A stretch of DNA of 13,905 nucleotides from JBFLVQ01 sp040758525. Its GTDB lineage: Bacteria > Acidobacteriota > Blastocatellia > Chloracidobacteriales > JADJPF01. Below the pieces are notes generated by a model, which was not told the DNA's origin, searched no databases, and saw nothing but the letters and a program-made list of their open reading frames with translations. Where the stretch lies: positions 1 to 13,905 of the forward strand of contig JBFLVQ010000188.1 of the NCBI GenBank assembly GCA_040758525.1. The letters run 5' to 3'. Made by a program: the position numbers and the translations under genes. Position 1 is the first letter of the stretch; the number at the start of each line of letters is the position of its first letter. Below, piece by piece: positions 1-6,862 of this stretch.

Positions 1-925
1 TAACAGCCTCAAAGTTGGAGGCAAAGATGATGGTACGGCCATTAGGATGGAAGTAAGGGCAGAAGTTGGCCTTGCCTGTACTGGTAAGCTGACGTTGTTC
101 GCTCCCATCTGCATTCATTATAAATATCTCTAATTTGGTGGGACGTACCAACCCCTTCTTCAATAACTCTTGATAATCTTTCAAGTCAGCCTCTGTTTCA
201 GGACGTTGTGCACGATAAACAATCATCTTGCCATCTGGTGAGAAGAATGCTCCGCCATCATAGCCAGGTGTCTTGGTTAAGCGTTTAACATTACTACCAT
301 CGGCATTCATTACATATATGTCAAGGTCGCCATCACGCATAGAGGTGAAAACAATCTTCTTGCCATCTGGCGAGATGGTTGCTTCTGCATCATAACCAGG
401 CGTGTTACTAAGTGGTTTTAGATCCGAGCCATCTGGATTGGCAGTGTAGATATCATAATCCTTATTGATCTGCCAAACATAACCTTGTGAATAGTCAGGA
501 GGAGGCGGACATTCAGGATTACTACTATGAGTAGAAGAGAAGAGTATACGTTTGCCATCCGGAAAGAAGTAACTGCAGGTGGTACGCCCTTTACCAGTGC
601 TGACCAGCTTCCTCTCACTACCATCAAGGTTCATTGTGAAGATCTGATCGCACTTGTGCTCACCAGAGGTTGATTGGAAGATCAGTTTCTGGCCGTCGCT
701 ACTCCAATAGGCCTCAGCATTCTCACCACCAAAGGTGAGTTGGCGTATATTGGCCAAACTCTCTTCACGAGCGTCATGTAACTCAGCAGGTTGGCCACCC
801 TCCCCAGGTTTACTAGAGGATGGTTGAGCAGGTTGAGGTTGTGCTGGTTGCTCATCTTTAGTGCAACCGAACAGACTAAAAACAGTAAGAGCAATAAGGG
901 TGCAAAGAACAGGGGTCTTTCTCAT
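1..925 (-). CDS. TolB-like PD40 beta-propeller lipoprotein (3' end outside window)
   Basis: I translated 308 residues from an ATG at 925-923 with no stop before base 1, so the C-terminus is missing. The N-terminus is a lipoprotein signal: a basic start, a hydrophobic stretch and lipobox L-F-G-C with the acylated Cys at residue 21. A Gln/Pro/Ser-rich linker follows (about 24-45). At least five PD40/WD40-like beta-propeller blades are visible, with cores of the type SPDGKKIVFTS at about residues 72-85, 117-131, 181-195, 226-239 and 291-303, each usually preceded by a DIY-MNADGS strand. This pattern is known from TolB and from many secreted acidobacterial proteins. It suggests a surface or periplasmic binding scaffold, not an enzyme. 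True TolB is a soluble periplasmic protein beside pal in the Tol operon; the lipobox and the absence of tol genes argue against orthology. A GAGG ribosome site lies 7 bases before the ATG. It lies downstream of the FmdB-like gene on the same strand. Confidence 0.88.
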   Translation of the reverse strand, partial: MRKTPVLCTLIALTVFSLFGCTKDEQPAQPQPAQPSSSKPGEGGQPAELHDAREESLANIRQLTFGGENAEAYWSSDGQKLIFQSTSGEHKCDQIFTMNLDGSERKLVSTGKGRTTCSYFFPDGKRILFSSTHSSNPECPPPPDYSQGYVWQINKDYDIYTANPDGSDLKPLSNTPGYDAEATISPDGKKIVFTSMRDGDLDIYVMNADGSNVKRLTKTPGYDGGAFFSPDGKMIVYRAQRPETEADLKDYQELLKKGLVRPTKLEIFIMNADGSEQRQLTSTGKANFCPYFHPNGRTIIFASNFEAV

Positions 926-958
926 CTTTTAGCCTCGAAAATAGCTATTGGATTGGTC

Positions 959-1019
959 AGAAAAAAAAGAACCCACCTCTGCTCGCCGGCGCCATAAGCC
1001 CAACGTCAGCAATGCGGGT
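959..1019 (-). terminator. possible terminator after the FmdB-like gene
   Basis: Reading the minus strand, ACCCGC (1019-1014) can pair with GTGGGT (976-971), with one G-T pair. The outer stem encloses a GC-rich 37-base stretch and is followed at once by a T-rich run (eight T at 968-961). The T-run is good but the stem is short and the loop long, so this is weak. If real, it would separate the FmdB-like gene from the lipoprotein gene. Confidence 0.3.
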
Positions 1020-1064
1020 CAATCAGGCAAATACCTTTAGCAGATTAAAAACTCTTATGCGTAA

Positions 1065-1370
1065 TTAATCGGTTTTTGCGTTGCAAGCTCCCGCGCCGCA
1101 TCCGCCACTCGATTCCGTCTGTGTTTCGCTCTTGGCAGGGCTGCTTTCACTCTTAGGGCTGCTGCCTTCAGTTTTCGCCGCTGCTGAGCATTTCTTAGAA
1201 TAATCGGTCATATACCAACCCGATCCTTTAAGGACAAAACTCGATTGCGATACGACTTTATTCAATTTACCGTTGCACTTCTCGCACTTGGTGAGCGGCG
1301 CGTCGGAGAATTTTTGAATCGCTTCAATCAAACTGCCACATTGCTCGCACAAGTACTCGTAAATTGGCAT
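1065..1370 (-). CDS. FmdB-family zinc-ribbon protein
   Basis: A 101-residue protein starting MPIYEYLCEQCG, the hallmark N-terminus of the FmdB/CxxC_CXXC_SSSS putative regulatory family. Two CxxC pairs (C8/C11 and C29/C32) form the zinc ribbon, and GSGWYMTDY at about 49-57 matches the usual end of the domain. The remaining tail is a Ser/Lys/Glu-rich low-complexity segment ending in a Gly/Cys-rich patch. I chose the ATG at 1370 because family members begin with M-P-x-Y-E-Y. A TTG at 1379 would add three residues but sits only 3 bases from the AGGAGG (1388-1383), whereas the ATG is 12 bases away; neither spacing is ideal. The name comes from a regulator of formamidase and amidase genes in Methylophilus, but most members, including this one, have no assigned target. 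Confidence 0.88.
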   Translation of the reverse strand: MPIYEYLCEQCGSLIEAIQKFSDAPLTKCEKCNGKLNKVVSQSSFVLKGSGWYMTDYSKKCSAAAKTEGSSPKSESSPAKSETQTESSGGCGAGACNAKTD

Positions 1371-1725
1371 TGCTGGCAAAAACCTCCTTGCAATAGTTAT
1401 TATTTCCTAGATACTATTTTTGACAACATATGCTAGCATGCCAATCTTACTACTGACAAGCCTCCCACGCTAAGGTTTATGGTAGCTTTATAAAGAAAAT
1501 TGCTTACCGGTTGCTTAAAGATAGCTACCCTCATATGGCACTACAAAACTATGGTTATGGGCTTTTTGCACCCATTGAATTATTGACTAGCAGGCATAAG
1601 AAAATGGTGATAGTATACTTTATATACTTGACTTGCATTGTGATAATGAATATTGTTAATGCCACCTATTATCCGGCATCCATTTGTGACGATTTCAGAA
1701 AAATACAATTAATACGGAGGACGAT
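1371..1725. other. divergent intergenic region
   Basis: A 355-base AT-rich spacer between the FmdB-like gene (leftward) and the Ig-like exported protein gene (rightward). It must hold the promoters of both if they are transcribed independently. A 74-codon open frame crosses most of it (1511-1735), but it lacks a ribosome site, starts at TTG and overlaps the next gene, so I do not call it a gene. A 10-base palindrome ATGCTAGCAT lies at 1430-1439, which is unremarkable for its length. Confidence 0.5.
1628..1656 (+). promoter_or_regulatory. candidate sigma-70 promoter for the 1726 gene
   Basis: TTGACT at 1628-1633 and TATTGT at 1651-1656 are separated by 17 bases, giving five of six and four of six matches to the -35 and -10 consensus. 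The implied transcript would carry a leader of about 60 bases before the ATG at 1726. AT-rich spacers give such matches by chance, so this is only a candidate. Confidence 0.3.
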
Positions 1726-2469
1726 ATGTTCGTGAAGAGTGCAGGTACAAGACTTTTTGCCTTAGCACTATTGCTCGCTTGTTTCGGGATTTTTGGCTCC
1801 GTCAGTTACGCTCAAAGATCTGGCGATGGCTCAGAAATCAAGATTCGCATGATTTCGCCACGTGCTGGTGAAACGCTACGTGCTGGGCAACGCATAAGAA
1901 TTGTTTGGGAGGCAGAACTCCCTGCTGACCTTGATCTAATCTGGTGCGAACAGGAGGTCTACTTGTCATTGGATGGTGGCAAGACAATCTCTCAACGCAT
2001 CACTCCGCGTTTAGGTCCGGGCATACGCTTTTATGACTGGACTGTGCCTAATACACCAACTAACAGTGGGGTAATTAATATTCATTTTGGATCAGAGTCT
2101 TCGGACGCTACTTTTGAGCGTGCACATCCGCAGTTGCAGAGTGTCTTTAAGATTGTCAGCAGTGGCCGTGGCCGCACGTCTGTTAATATCCATCCAATTG
2201 AGAATAATGAAGTCACTCCTGACAGTGACGTCCAGATCAGTTGGGATAGTGGTCTGAAGGATGTCAATTATTTTGAAGTATTAGTCTCCTTTGATCGTGG
2301 CGCCCACTTCCATCCAGTAGGGAAAACCCAGGATAAGAACTTTGCCTGGCATGTGCCAGCAGATTTCTCTGGTTTAGTCACTTTTCAAGTAGTAGCACAC
2401 CGTCAGAATGGCCGTCAGGTTCGCTCGATTGTGCCGGCTGAGCCAATGATGATTGTGCGAGGTGAGTAA
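1726..2469 (+). CDS. exported protein with two Ig-like beta-sandwich domains
   Basis: A 247-residue protein with a clear signal peptide: basic residues K4 and R9, a hydrophobic core at 10-24, and a likely cleavage after S-Y-A at residue 29. The mature part seems to consist of two similar modules of about 100 residues (roughly 35-145 and 152-245). Each opens with a phrase of the type 'P-x-x-G/N-E-x-x-x-x-G/D-x-x-(I/V)-x-I-x-W', includes V-x-x-S-x-D-G/R-G, then W-x-V-P, and ends in a hydrophobic strand. This resembles bacterial Ig-like or Kre9/KNH-like domains that bind or display surface components; no enzyme motif is seen. GGAGG at 1716-1720 lies 5 bases before the ATG, so the start is well supported. 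It is followed by a strong terminator, so it is probably a single-gene transcript. Function is unknown. Confidence 0.8.
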   Translation: MFVKSAGTRLFALALLLACFGIFGSVSYAQRSGDGSEIKIRMISPRAGETLRAGQRIRIVWEAELPADLDLIWCEQEVYLSLDGGKTISQRITPRLGPGIRFYDWTVPNTPTNSGVINIHFGSESSDATFERAHPQLQSVFKIVSSGRGRTSVNIHPIENNEVTPDSDVQISWDSGLKDVNYFEVLVSFDRGAHFHPVGKTQDKNFAWHVPADFSGLVTFQVVAHRQNGRQVRSIVPAEPMMIVRGE

Positions 2470-2497
2470 TTAGGCCAAGGTTTTAGTTAGAAATTGA

Positions 2498-2536
2498 TAG
2501 CCTGCGTACTTAAGATACGCGGGCTATTTCTTTCTT
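2498..2536 (+). terminator. rho-independent terminator after the Ig-like gene
   Basis: An 11-base-pair stem, TAGCCTGCGTA at 2498-2508 with TACGCGGGCTA at 2516-2526 (one G-T pair), closes a 7-base loop and is followed by TTTCTTTCTT. It begins 28 bases after the stop codon of the gene at 1726-2469. Confidence 0.75.
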
Positions 2537-2635
2537 GGCTGGATCTGTTACTAGAGAGTTGCTCTCGGTTGTGATCGGCTCGCTTGGTGAGCTAGAGGTT
2601 TGCGCTAATTTTAATTTATGTACTAAAATATCTTG

Positions 2636-3202
2636 ATGAGAATTAAGCTTGTCTGTCTGTTCTGCCTGATCTTCCTGCCTGGGGAAGTTCATGCTGCTGT
2701 TTGGCAGTTGCAAGAAGCATCCTTAGACACAAAACCCCGCCCAAAGGGGAGGGTACTCACCAATGAGGATTTTCAGCCACCGCCGCCGCTGCCTAAGCCT
2801 GAACCAAAACCAAAGCCAGTAGAAAGACCACAACTTGGCAACTCATCCTGGCCACACCTGGATCTGGCAGAGAGTTGCGAGCCTGGTAACGTCTCACTAT
2901 TACATCAGTTGACTGATCTTATGGGCCGCTATAATCGCACTATCATAGATCAGATAGATAATACTGTAATGTTTTTGTGGCGCCGTCCGGATGGCGATTT
3001 TGTGCTAAATATGGATAAGGAGACAATAACCTTTTTACCTAAAAACATGACCCTTGCAGACGCACTGGTGCGTTATGGCTTCGGCTATGAGCGCAAGGAC
3101 AGTCACCTACACTGGTCCAATTTTAAGAACCGCCACCTTAGTATAGAGCTCTCACGTACAGATAGCGAAAAGGTTGCCGGTATTGTCTTTTCGAAAAATT
3201 GA
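2636..3202 (+). CDS. exported proline-rich protein, possible STN-like domain
   Basis: A 188-residue protein not assigned to a named family. Residues 1-20 form a signal peptide (MRIK, then a hydrophobic core, ending V-H-A before A21). A linker of Pro/Lys/Glu repeats (about 48-66) suggests a cell-wall or periplasm-spanning spacer. The C-terminal 100 residues contain SLLHQLTDLMGRYNRTII (87-104) and ITFLPKNMTLADALVRYGFG (131-150), followed by Y-E-x-x-x-S-H-L-H-W. This helix-then-strand order, with 'x-L-x-x-A-L-x-x-x-G-x-x-Y', resembles the STN/secretin N-terminal fold found in secretins and TonB-dependent receptors. That is a pattern-level inference only. No clear ribosome site is visible. ATG at 2636 is preferred over the adjacent TTG at 2633. 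The gene converges on the TonB_C-type gene with a 12-base gap. Confidence 0.68.
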   Translation: MRIKLVCLFCLIFLPGEVHAAVWQLQEASLDTKPRPKGRVLTNEDFQPPPPLPKPEPKPKPVERPQLGNSSWPHLDLAESCEPGNVSLLHQLTDLMGRYNRTIIDQIDNTVMFLWRRPDGDFVLNMDKETITFLPKNMTLADALVRYGFGYERKDSHLHWSNFKNRHLSIELSRTDSEKVAGIVFSKN

Positions 3203-3214
3203 AGCATCCAGCCA

Positions 3215-3796
3215 TTAGGGCATAAATTTGAAATTAAAAGCGATTCGCCCAGAGAAACCAGAATTGGTCTTTTGAAAGAGCCAGCGTTGGGCAGCCTGTA
3301 ATGCTACCGACTTGAAGACCTCGCTGCCGCTAATAAAGAGAGTCTTTTCTACTTTTCCTTCTGAATTCACGATCACACCTACAATTACCCGTCCTTCCTG
3401 ACGAGTTGTTCTCGCTAATGCTGGATAAGTGGGAAATATCTTCTTAATGGCTTTTCCTTCTAAGTTGAGTTGCATATTGAGGTCGAGTTTCACTTCGCTG
3501 GCAACGGTCAATTTTATATCAATAACCGATTCGGAATTGAGCCCCTCGCTCTCAACCGTCAGTTGGTAGTTGCCTAAGGGAAGGTTATCAATACGATATC
3601 TACCTTCGGTATCGGTCTTGGCAGCGGCAACAATAGCCTGTTCCTCATCCTTTACGGTTACGGTAGCTTGAGCTACTGTCTTACCAAAATCATCTTTCAC
3701 GATACCGCTAATAGCACCAGCAATATTTTGTGCTAGCGTTGCCTCGACCGGTAGAACCATCATTACAAGCAGCGTAGTTAGCAGACGCGCTCGCAT
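3215..3796 (-). CDS. exported CarboxypepD_reg + TonB C-terminal domain protein
   Basis: A 193-residue protein. Residues 1-22 are a signal peptide ending T-L-A before Q23. Residues about 26-108 form a carboxypeptidase-regulatory-like Ig fold, with G-x-I-S-G-x-V-x-D, a central DTEGRYRIDNLPLGNYQLTV (61-80) and later strands. Residues about 113-193 match the TonB C-terminal domain: YPALAR, then G-R-V-I-V-G-V-I-V-N-S-E-G-K-V, then A-x-Q-A-A-x-x-W-x-F near the end. Ordinary TonB is anchored by an uncleaved transmembrane helix to ExbB/ExbD and has a Pro-rich spacer. Here the N-terminus looks cleavable, and the spacer is replaced by an Ig-like module, so energy transduction is doubtful. The protein may be periplasmic and bind peptidoglycan or partner proteins. 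AAGGAGG lies 4 bases before the ATG. The gene is downstream of, and in the same direction as, the 474-residue exported protein. Confidence 0.85.
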   Translation of the reverse strand: MRARLLTTLLVMMVLPVEATLAQNIAGAISGIVKDDFGKTVAQATVTVKDEEQAIVAAAKTDTEGRYRIDNLPLGNYQLTVESEGLNSESVIDIKLTVASEVKLDLNMQLNLEGKAIKKIFPTYPALARTTRQEGRVIVGVIVNSEGKVEKTLFISGSEVFKSVALQAAQRWLFQKTNSGFSGRIAFNFKFMP

Positions 3797-3817
3797 TATT
3801 CCTCCTTACCGTGGGGC

Positions 3818-3846
3818 TTAGCGCGCCGCTCCCAACGGCGCGCTAA
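3818..3846. repeat. perfect 11-bp inverted repeat between two exported-protein genes
   Basis: TTAGCGCGCCG at 3818-3828 and its exact complement CGGCGCGCTAA at 3836-3846 enclose a 7-base loop. It lies between the stop of the 474-residue gene and the start of the TonB_C-type gene, both on the minus strand. No T-run follows on either strand, so it is not a standard intrinsic terminator. It could stabilise or attenuate a bicistronic transcript or be a protein-binding site. Confidence 0.6.
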
Positions 3847-3879
3847 TGGTATGGTGAACGGTTCAGCCTAACCAGCTCG

Positions 3880-5304
3880 CTAACGTAGCGTCAAGAGTAG
3901 ATTGTGTGCCATACGCTGCATTTCAGACAATTCATTACGCTTGCGCTCAAGTTCGCGGCCTTGTAGACCTACTAAAGATTCAAAGACAGTGAAAGAGGTA
4001 CTATCAAACCATATCGCATGTGCATCATTGACACGGGTCTGGTCAAAGGGTAGGGCACTAGAGGCAGTGAAAGTACGCTCTTGGCCTGCTTGTAGTATGT
4101 CGCTATCAGCACCACTGCCAGCCAGTACTATATCAAAAACCTGATTAGCGCGATCGAAACTATCAATTATGATCTGAGGTGCACGTGCGCCTACTTTGCC
4201 ATTATTACGTACACGTACACTAAAATTCGAACCACGCAGGGGATTAAGGGTACGGTCGAGCGAAAGCACTACTAAATCGGCTTGTGGTGCACGTACCGTA
4301 TCGGCCTGGAAATCAAAAGCAAAATCGACCCGTTGAGAGTCAGATACAAAAGCAACATCAAAGATTTTCTGGAAGCTGGCAATCTTGCCCCGTGGCAGTG
4401 TGGTGTTGATAAAAAGCCCCGTCGAAGTTTGACCAGCAAAGCCGTTTACAAAGGTCGAGCCAGAATCAATTACACGATTAGCGTTATCAAAGACCCTGAT
4501 ATTGACTTTGACAAAGATCGCATCACCATTACCAACATTCTGAGCTAATCCAGTTACTACTAGATGGCCGACCTCATCAGCACGCAGATTAACGCTTGAG
4601 AGAATAACACGCAAATCCGGCATGTTTACGGTTGGTTTAGGTAGAACTGTAAGTGTGATAGAGCCAGTACGCTGTATTTGGCCTGCTGTGGCAATCACTG
4701 TGACATTATATGCACCTACGGGAATATTATTACTGACAAACTGTAGGGTTGCTGAGTCAGCAGGTGGCGAAAGCGTTAGTTTAGAGATCTGAAAAGGTAT
4801 TGCGGGAGTCGCGACAATGTTCAGAGCAATATCACGGGCAAAATCCTGTTCACCTTGTGACCGTATCATAAAACTCATGACATCGCCTTGTATCACTGTA
4901 GCAGTGGGAGGATCGATCAGCAAGTTGAACTGTGGGGCATTGATGGTTAGATTAGCCTGTGTTGTCCGCACCTTGTTCTTGGCTCTACCAACTATGCTAA
5001 TAGATAGGTTTTGAGTATTAGCCAGTGCCGAGGTGTTCACAGTAATGGTGGCACTGCTACCTTGTGAGATCGTCGTACTGCTCAAACTAATGGTGACGTC
5101 CGCAGACGGTGGGGATACATTGACTGCGAGCGATACCGGTTTTTTGAATCCATTGATGGGTTGCGCCGAGACGATATAGGTTGCCTGGCGTCCTGCGTTA
5201 AGTGTTTGGGTAGGTGGGTTGATGTTAAGGGAAAAGTCTTTCTGTGCGAAAGTAGCTGGGCTCATGCTGAGCAGAAACAGTATGGCAATCAGGTAGCGGT
5301 ACAT
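3880..5304 (-). CDS. exported multi-domain Ig-like / CARDB-like protein
   Basis: A 474-residue protein with signal peptide 1-20 (T-F-A before Q21). Two N-terminal modules, about 22-120 and 125-222, begin F-S-L-N-I-N-P-P and F-N-L-L-I-D-P-P and carry the G-x-x-x-x-(Y/F)-x-(V/I) and 'G-x-Y-N-V-T-V' strands of bacterial Ig-like repeats. Two further modules, about 228-335 and 340-440, begin PDLRVILSSVNL and ADLVVLSLDRTL and contain V-x-N-x-G, as in CARDB-type adhesion domains. The last 30 residues are a charged helix (RELERKRNELSEMQRM). No catalytic motif is visible; an adhesive or structural surface role is likely. An AGGAGG lies 4 bases before the ATG. A TATTAT sequence on the minus strand at about 5364-5359 may be a -10 element. 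No LPxTG or outer-membrane sorting signal is seen. Confidence 0.82.
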   Translation of the reverse strand: MYRYLIAILFLLSMSPATFAQKDFSLNINPPTQTLNAGRQATYIVSAQPINGFKKPVSLAVNVSPPSADVTISLSSTTISQGSSATITVNTSALANTQNLSISIVGRAKNKVRTTQANLTINAPQFNLLIDPPTATVIQGDVMSFMIRSQGEQDFARDIALNIVATPAIPFQISKLTLSPPADSATLQFVSNNIPVGAYNVTVIATAGQIQRTGSITLTVLPKPTVNMPDLRVILSSVNLRADEVGHLVVTGLAQNVGNGDAIFVKVNIRVFDNANRVIDSGSTFVNGFAGQTSTGLFINTTLPRGKIASFQKIFDVAFVSDSQRVDFAFDFQADTVRAPQADLVVLSLDRTLNPLRGSNFSVRVRNNGKVGARAPQIIIDSFDRANQVFDIVLAGSGADSDILQAGQERTFTASSALPFDQTRVNDAHAIWFDSTSFTVFESLVGLQGRELERKRNELSEMQRMAHNLLLTLR

Positions 5305-5381
5305 AGCGCCTCCTAGTTAAATGGGGGACATAGTAGTCACCCCAGCAATTAAATTCGATAATAGCGCTTTACTTCTCAAAA

Positions 5382-5407
5382 CAAGCAACCATCTGGCAAG
5401 TTGCTTG
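5382..5407. promoter_or_regulatory. 8-bp inverted repeat upstream of the 474-residue gene
   Basis: CAAGCAAC (5382-5389) and GTTGCTTG (5400-5407) are perfect complements separated by 10 bases. They lie about 80-100 bases upstream of the ATG at 5304 and overlap a weak -35-like TTGCTT on the minus strand. The position fits an operator, but no known regulator motif is recognised. Confidence 0.35.
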
Positions 5408-5506
5408 CAGATGCCAATATTAACATGAAATTCGAGTTTTCGTGACCATTTACTTAATAGAGTAAAAATAAAGAGTTAACTGGTGGTAGGGGTGTTCGCC
5501 CCGATT

Positions 5507-6760
5507 TCACAGCGTGAAGTCAATAACAATTGGGTCATGGTCAGAAAGTTCTTTGCCATCCTGGTTAAGGCCATGAATAACTTTAGGTGCCATGGCGGTT
5601 ACACCATTGTGGCAGAATTGGTCGGCTTTATTCACTACTCTTAGATCGCGAGTCGCAAACCAGTCAAGCTTAAGCGAGCAACTACCTCCATAAGGACGTA
5701 GCGCCCATTCAATAAAAGCAAAGCACCATTGTGGCACCCAGTCACTGAGGTTCTTATATCTCTTGAAGTCCTTGGTATGATAATGGTTTGTCCCAACCCC
5801 CAGCTCATTACAATTCTCATAGTCAAAACCAGATTGTTTCAGGTAACGGAAGAGGCCAGCCTCGAAATAGCGTTCTGGATATGGATAATGATTGGTGATC
5901 ACATTGCCTACCCCCATTAATACACGATACCAGAAGCCACAGATGGCAAGCAGGGCGGTACGGGAATTATAGGTACTAGTATTCCAATCCCCTGCCAATA
6001 GCACCGGCTGGCCGGCTGGTGCTTGTAGGTGTGCCAGAATGGAGTTCATCTGCTGCTGGCGCTGTAGCTGTGAAGAGAGTGCGTCTAGGTGTATACAGAC
6101 AGCGCGTAATGGTTGTTGTGGAAATTGTATGGTAGCTGCCAGTACCTGTTGATTACCTAAACGTTTCTCTTTGCCACACATCTTATCCTTGGCATTACGC
6201 AGCGGGATACGCTGTAGATCACTGATTGGATAACGTGAGAGAATCGCATTACCATGTAATGCTAGGCCATTTTCACCAGTAAAATCCGATTCGATACCAC
6301 TACCCTTGCAGAGATTAATATAAGAAGGCAGGAAATAGTAGTTCATTGCTAGTGCAAATGCTAACTCACGGGCGACATTGCGATTTTGCGAGCGGGCCAT
6401 ACCTAAATCGGTCTCTGTGAGTAGTAATAGGTCAGCTTTATTAAGGATCTCATGATTTTGCAATACCGTAAGAATATCATCGAAACAGATGCCCCGCTCT
6501 ATATTCCAAGCAACTGCACGGTAGAATGATTTAGCAGCAAGCCCATTGGCAGGCAAGCGACGATACTCCATACTCTCTAACACACGCTCTATCTCGGGCT
6601 GCAATCGTTGATATAGTTTATTGCTACGCAACTGCTTGCTCGATTGGCACTGAGCCAGCTTGGCTAGGTAAGGATGCAGGGTATGCGTTATTGTTAGCTC
6701 TTCAATATCATCAGTATCAGCCTTCATCATTAGATCTGAAGGATTATTAATTAGCACCAT
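5507..6760 (-). CDS. endonuclease/exonuclease/phosphatase-fold protein
   Basis: A 417-residue protein of the EEP (DNase I-like) superfamily, hydrolysing phosphoester bonds with a divalent metal; the substrate cannot be told. Motifs in order: AWNIERG with N86; LLLLTETDLG with the metal-binding E116; GNAILSRYP (170-178); IHLDAL with H224; AGDWNTS with D258 and N260; LDWFATRDL (365-373); and SDHDP with D407 and H408. All catalytic positions are present. About 75 residues precede the domain, and about 100 residues separate GDWN from LDWF, longer than in many small EEP enzymes. There is no signal peptide, so it is probably cytoplasmic. I chose the ATG at 6760 because GGAG lies 10 bases upstream; a TTG at 6820 would give a 20-residue extension without a ribosome site. 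Related folds include sphingomyelinase-type, exonuclease III and inositol phosphatase enzymes. Confidence 0.82.
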   Translation of the reverse strand: MVLINNPSDLMMKADTDDIEELTITHTLHPYLAKLAQCQSSKQLRSNKLYQRLQPEIERVLESMEYRRLPANGLAAKSFYRAVAWNIERGICFDDILTVLQNHEILNKADLLLLTETDLGMARSQNRNVARELAFALAMNYYFLPSYINLCKGSGIESDFTGENGLALHGNAILSRYPISDLQRIPLRNAKDKMCGKEKRLGNQQVLAATIQFPQQPLRAVCIHLDALSSQLQRQQQMNSILAHLQAPAGQPVLLAGDWNTSTYNSRTALLAICGFWYRVLMGVGNVITNHYPYPERYFEAGLFRYLKQSGFDYENCNELGVGTNHYHTKDFKRYKNLSDWVPQWCFAFIEWALRPYGGSCSLKLDWFATRDLRVVNKADQFCHNGVTAMAPKVIHGLNQDGKELSDHDPIVIDFTL

Positions 6761-6830
6761 AGCGAACTGTCTCCTCGCGCGGATTCGCAAACGGGAATTA
6801 TAATCAGTTACGCCTGCCAAGCAAAGATAC

Positions 6831-6862
6831 TTGCCTTAGGAACACCGTCCTGGGTAAGGCAA
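6831..6862. repeat. 8-bp inverted repeat upstream of the EEP gene
   Basis: TTGCCTTA (6831-6838) and TAAGGCAA (6855-6862) are exact complements. Inside them, GGA (6839-6841) can pair with TCC (6848-6850) across a 4-base bulge. It is 70 bases upstream of the EEP start and at the left edge of the gene-poor stretch. It could be a leader hairpin of the EEP gene or a remnant end of a mobile element. No T-run follows. Confidence 0.4.

Noticed and set aside
1430..1439. 10-base palindrome ATGCTAGCAT near the FmdB-like gene
   Set aside because: Palindromes of this length are expected about a dozen times by chance in a window of this size.
1511..1735. 74-codon open frame upstream of the Ig-like gene
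   Set aside because: TTG start, no ribosome site, AT-rich random-looking composition, and overlaps a gene with a strong ribosome site at 1716-1720.
2510..2713. 67-codon minus-strand frame over the start of the proline-rich protein gene
   Set aside because: It covers the terminator of the previous gene and the signal-peptide region of the opposite gene, and has no family resemblance.
5489..5502. GGGG-TGTTCG-CCCC hairpin just after the EEP stop codon
   Set aside because: The stem is only 4 base pairs and the T-rich stretch on the minus strand starts too far away for a convincing terminator.
5641..5826. 61-codon frame inside the EEP gene, and similar frames inside the glycosyltransferase, DUF1015 and DUF1553 genes
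   Set aside because: They are out-of-frame shadows of genes supported by catalytic or family motifs.
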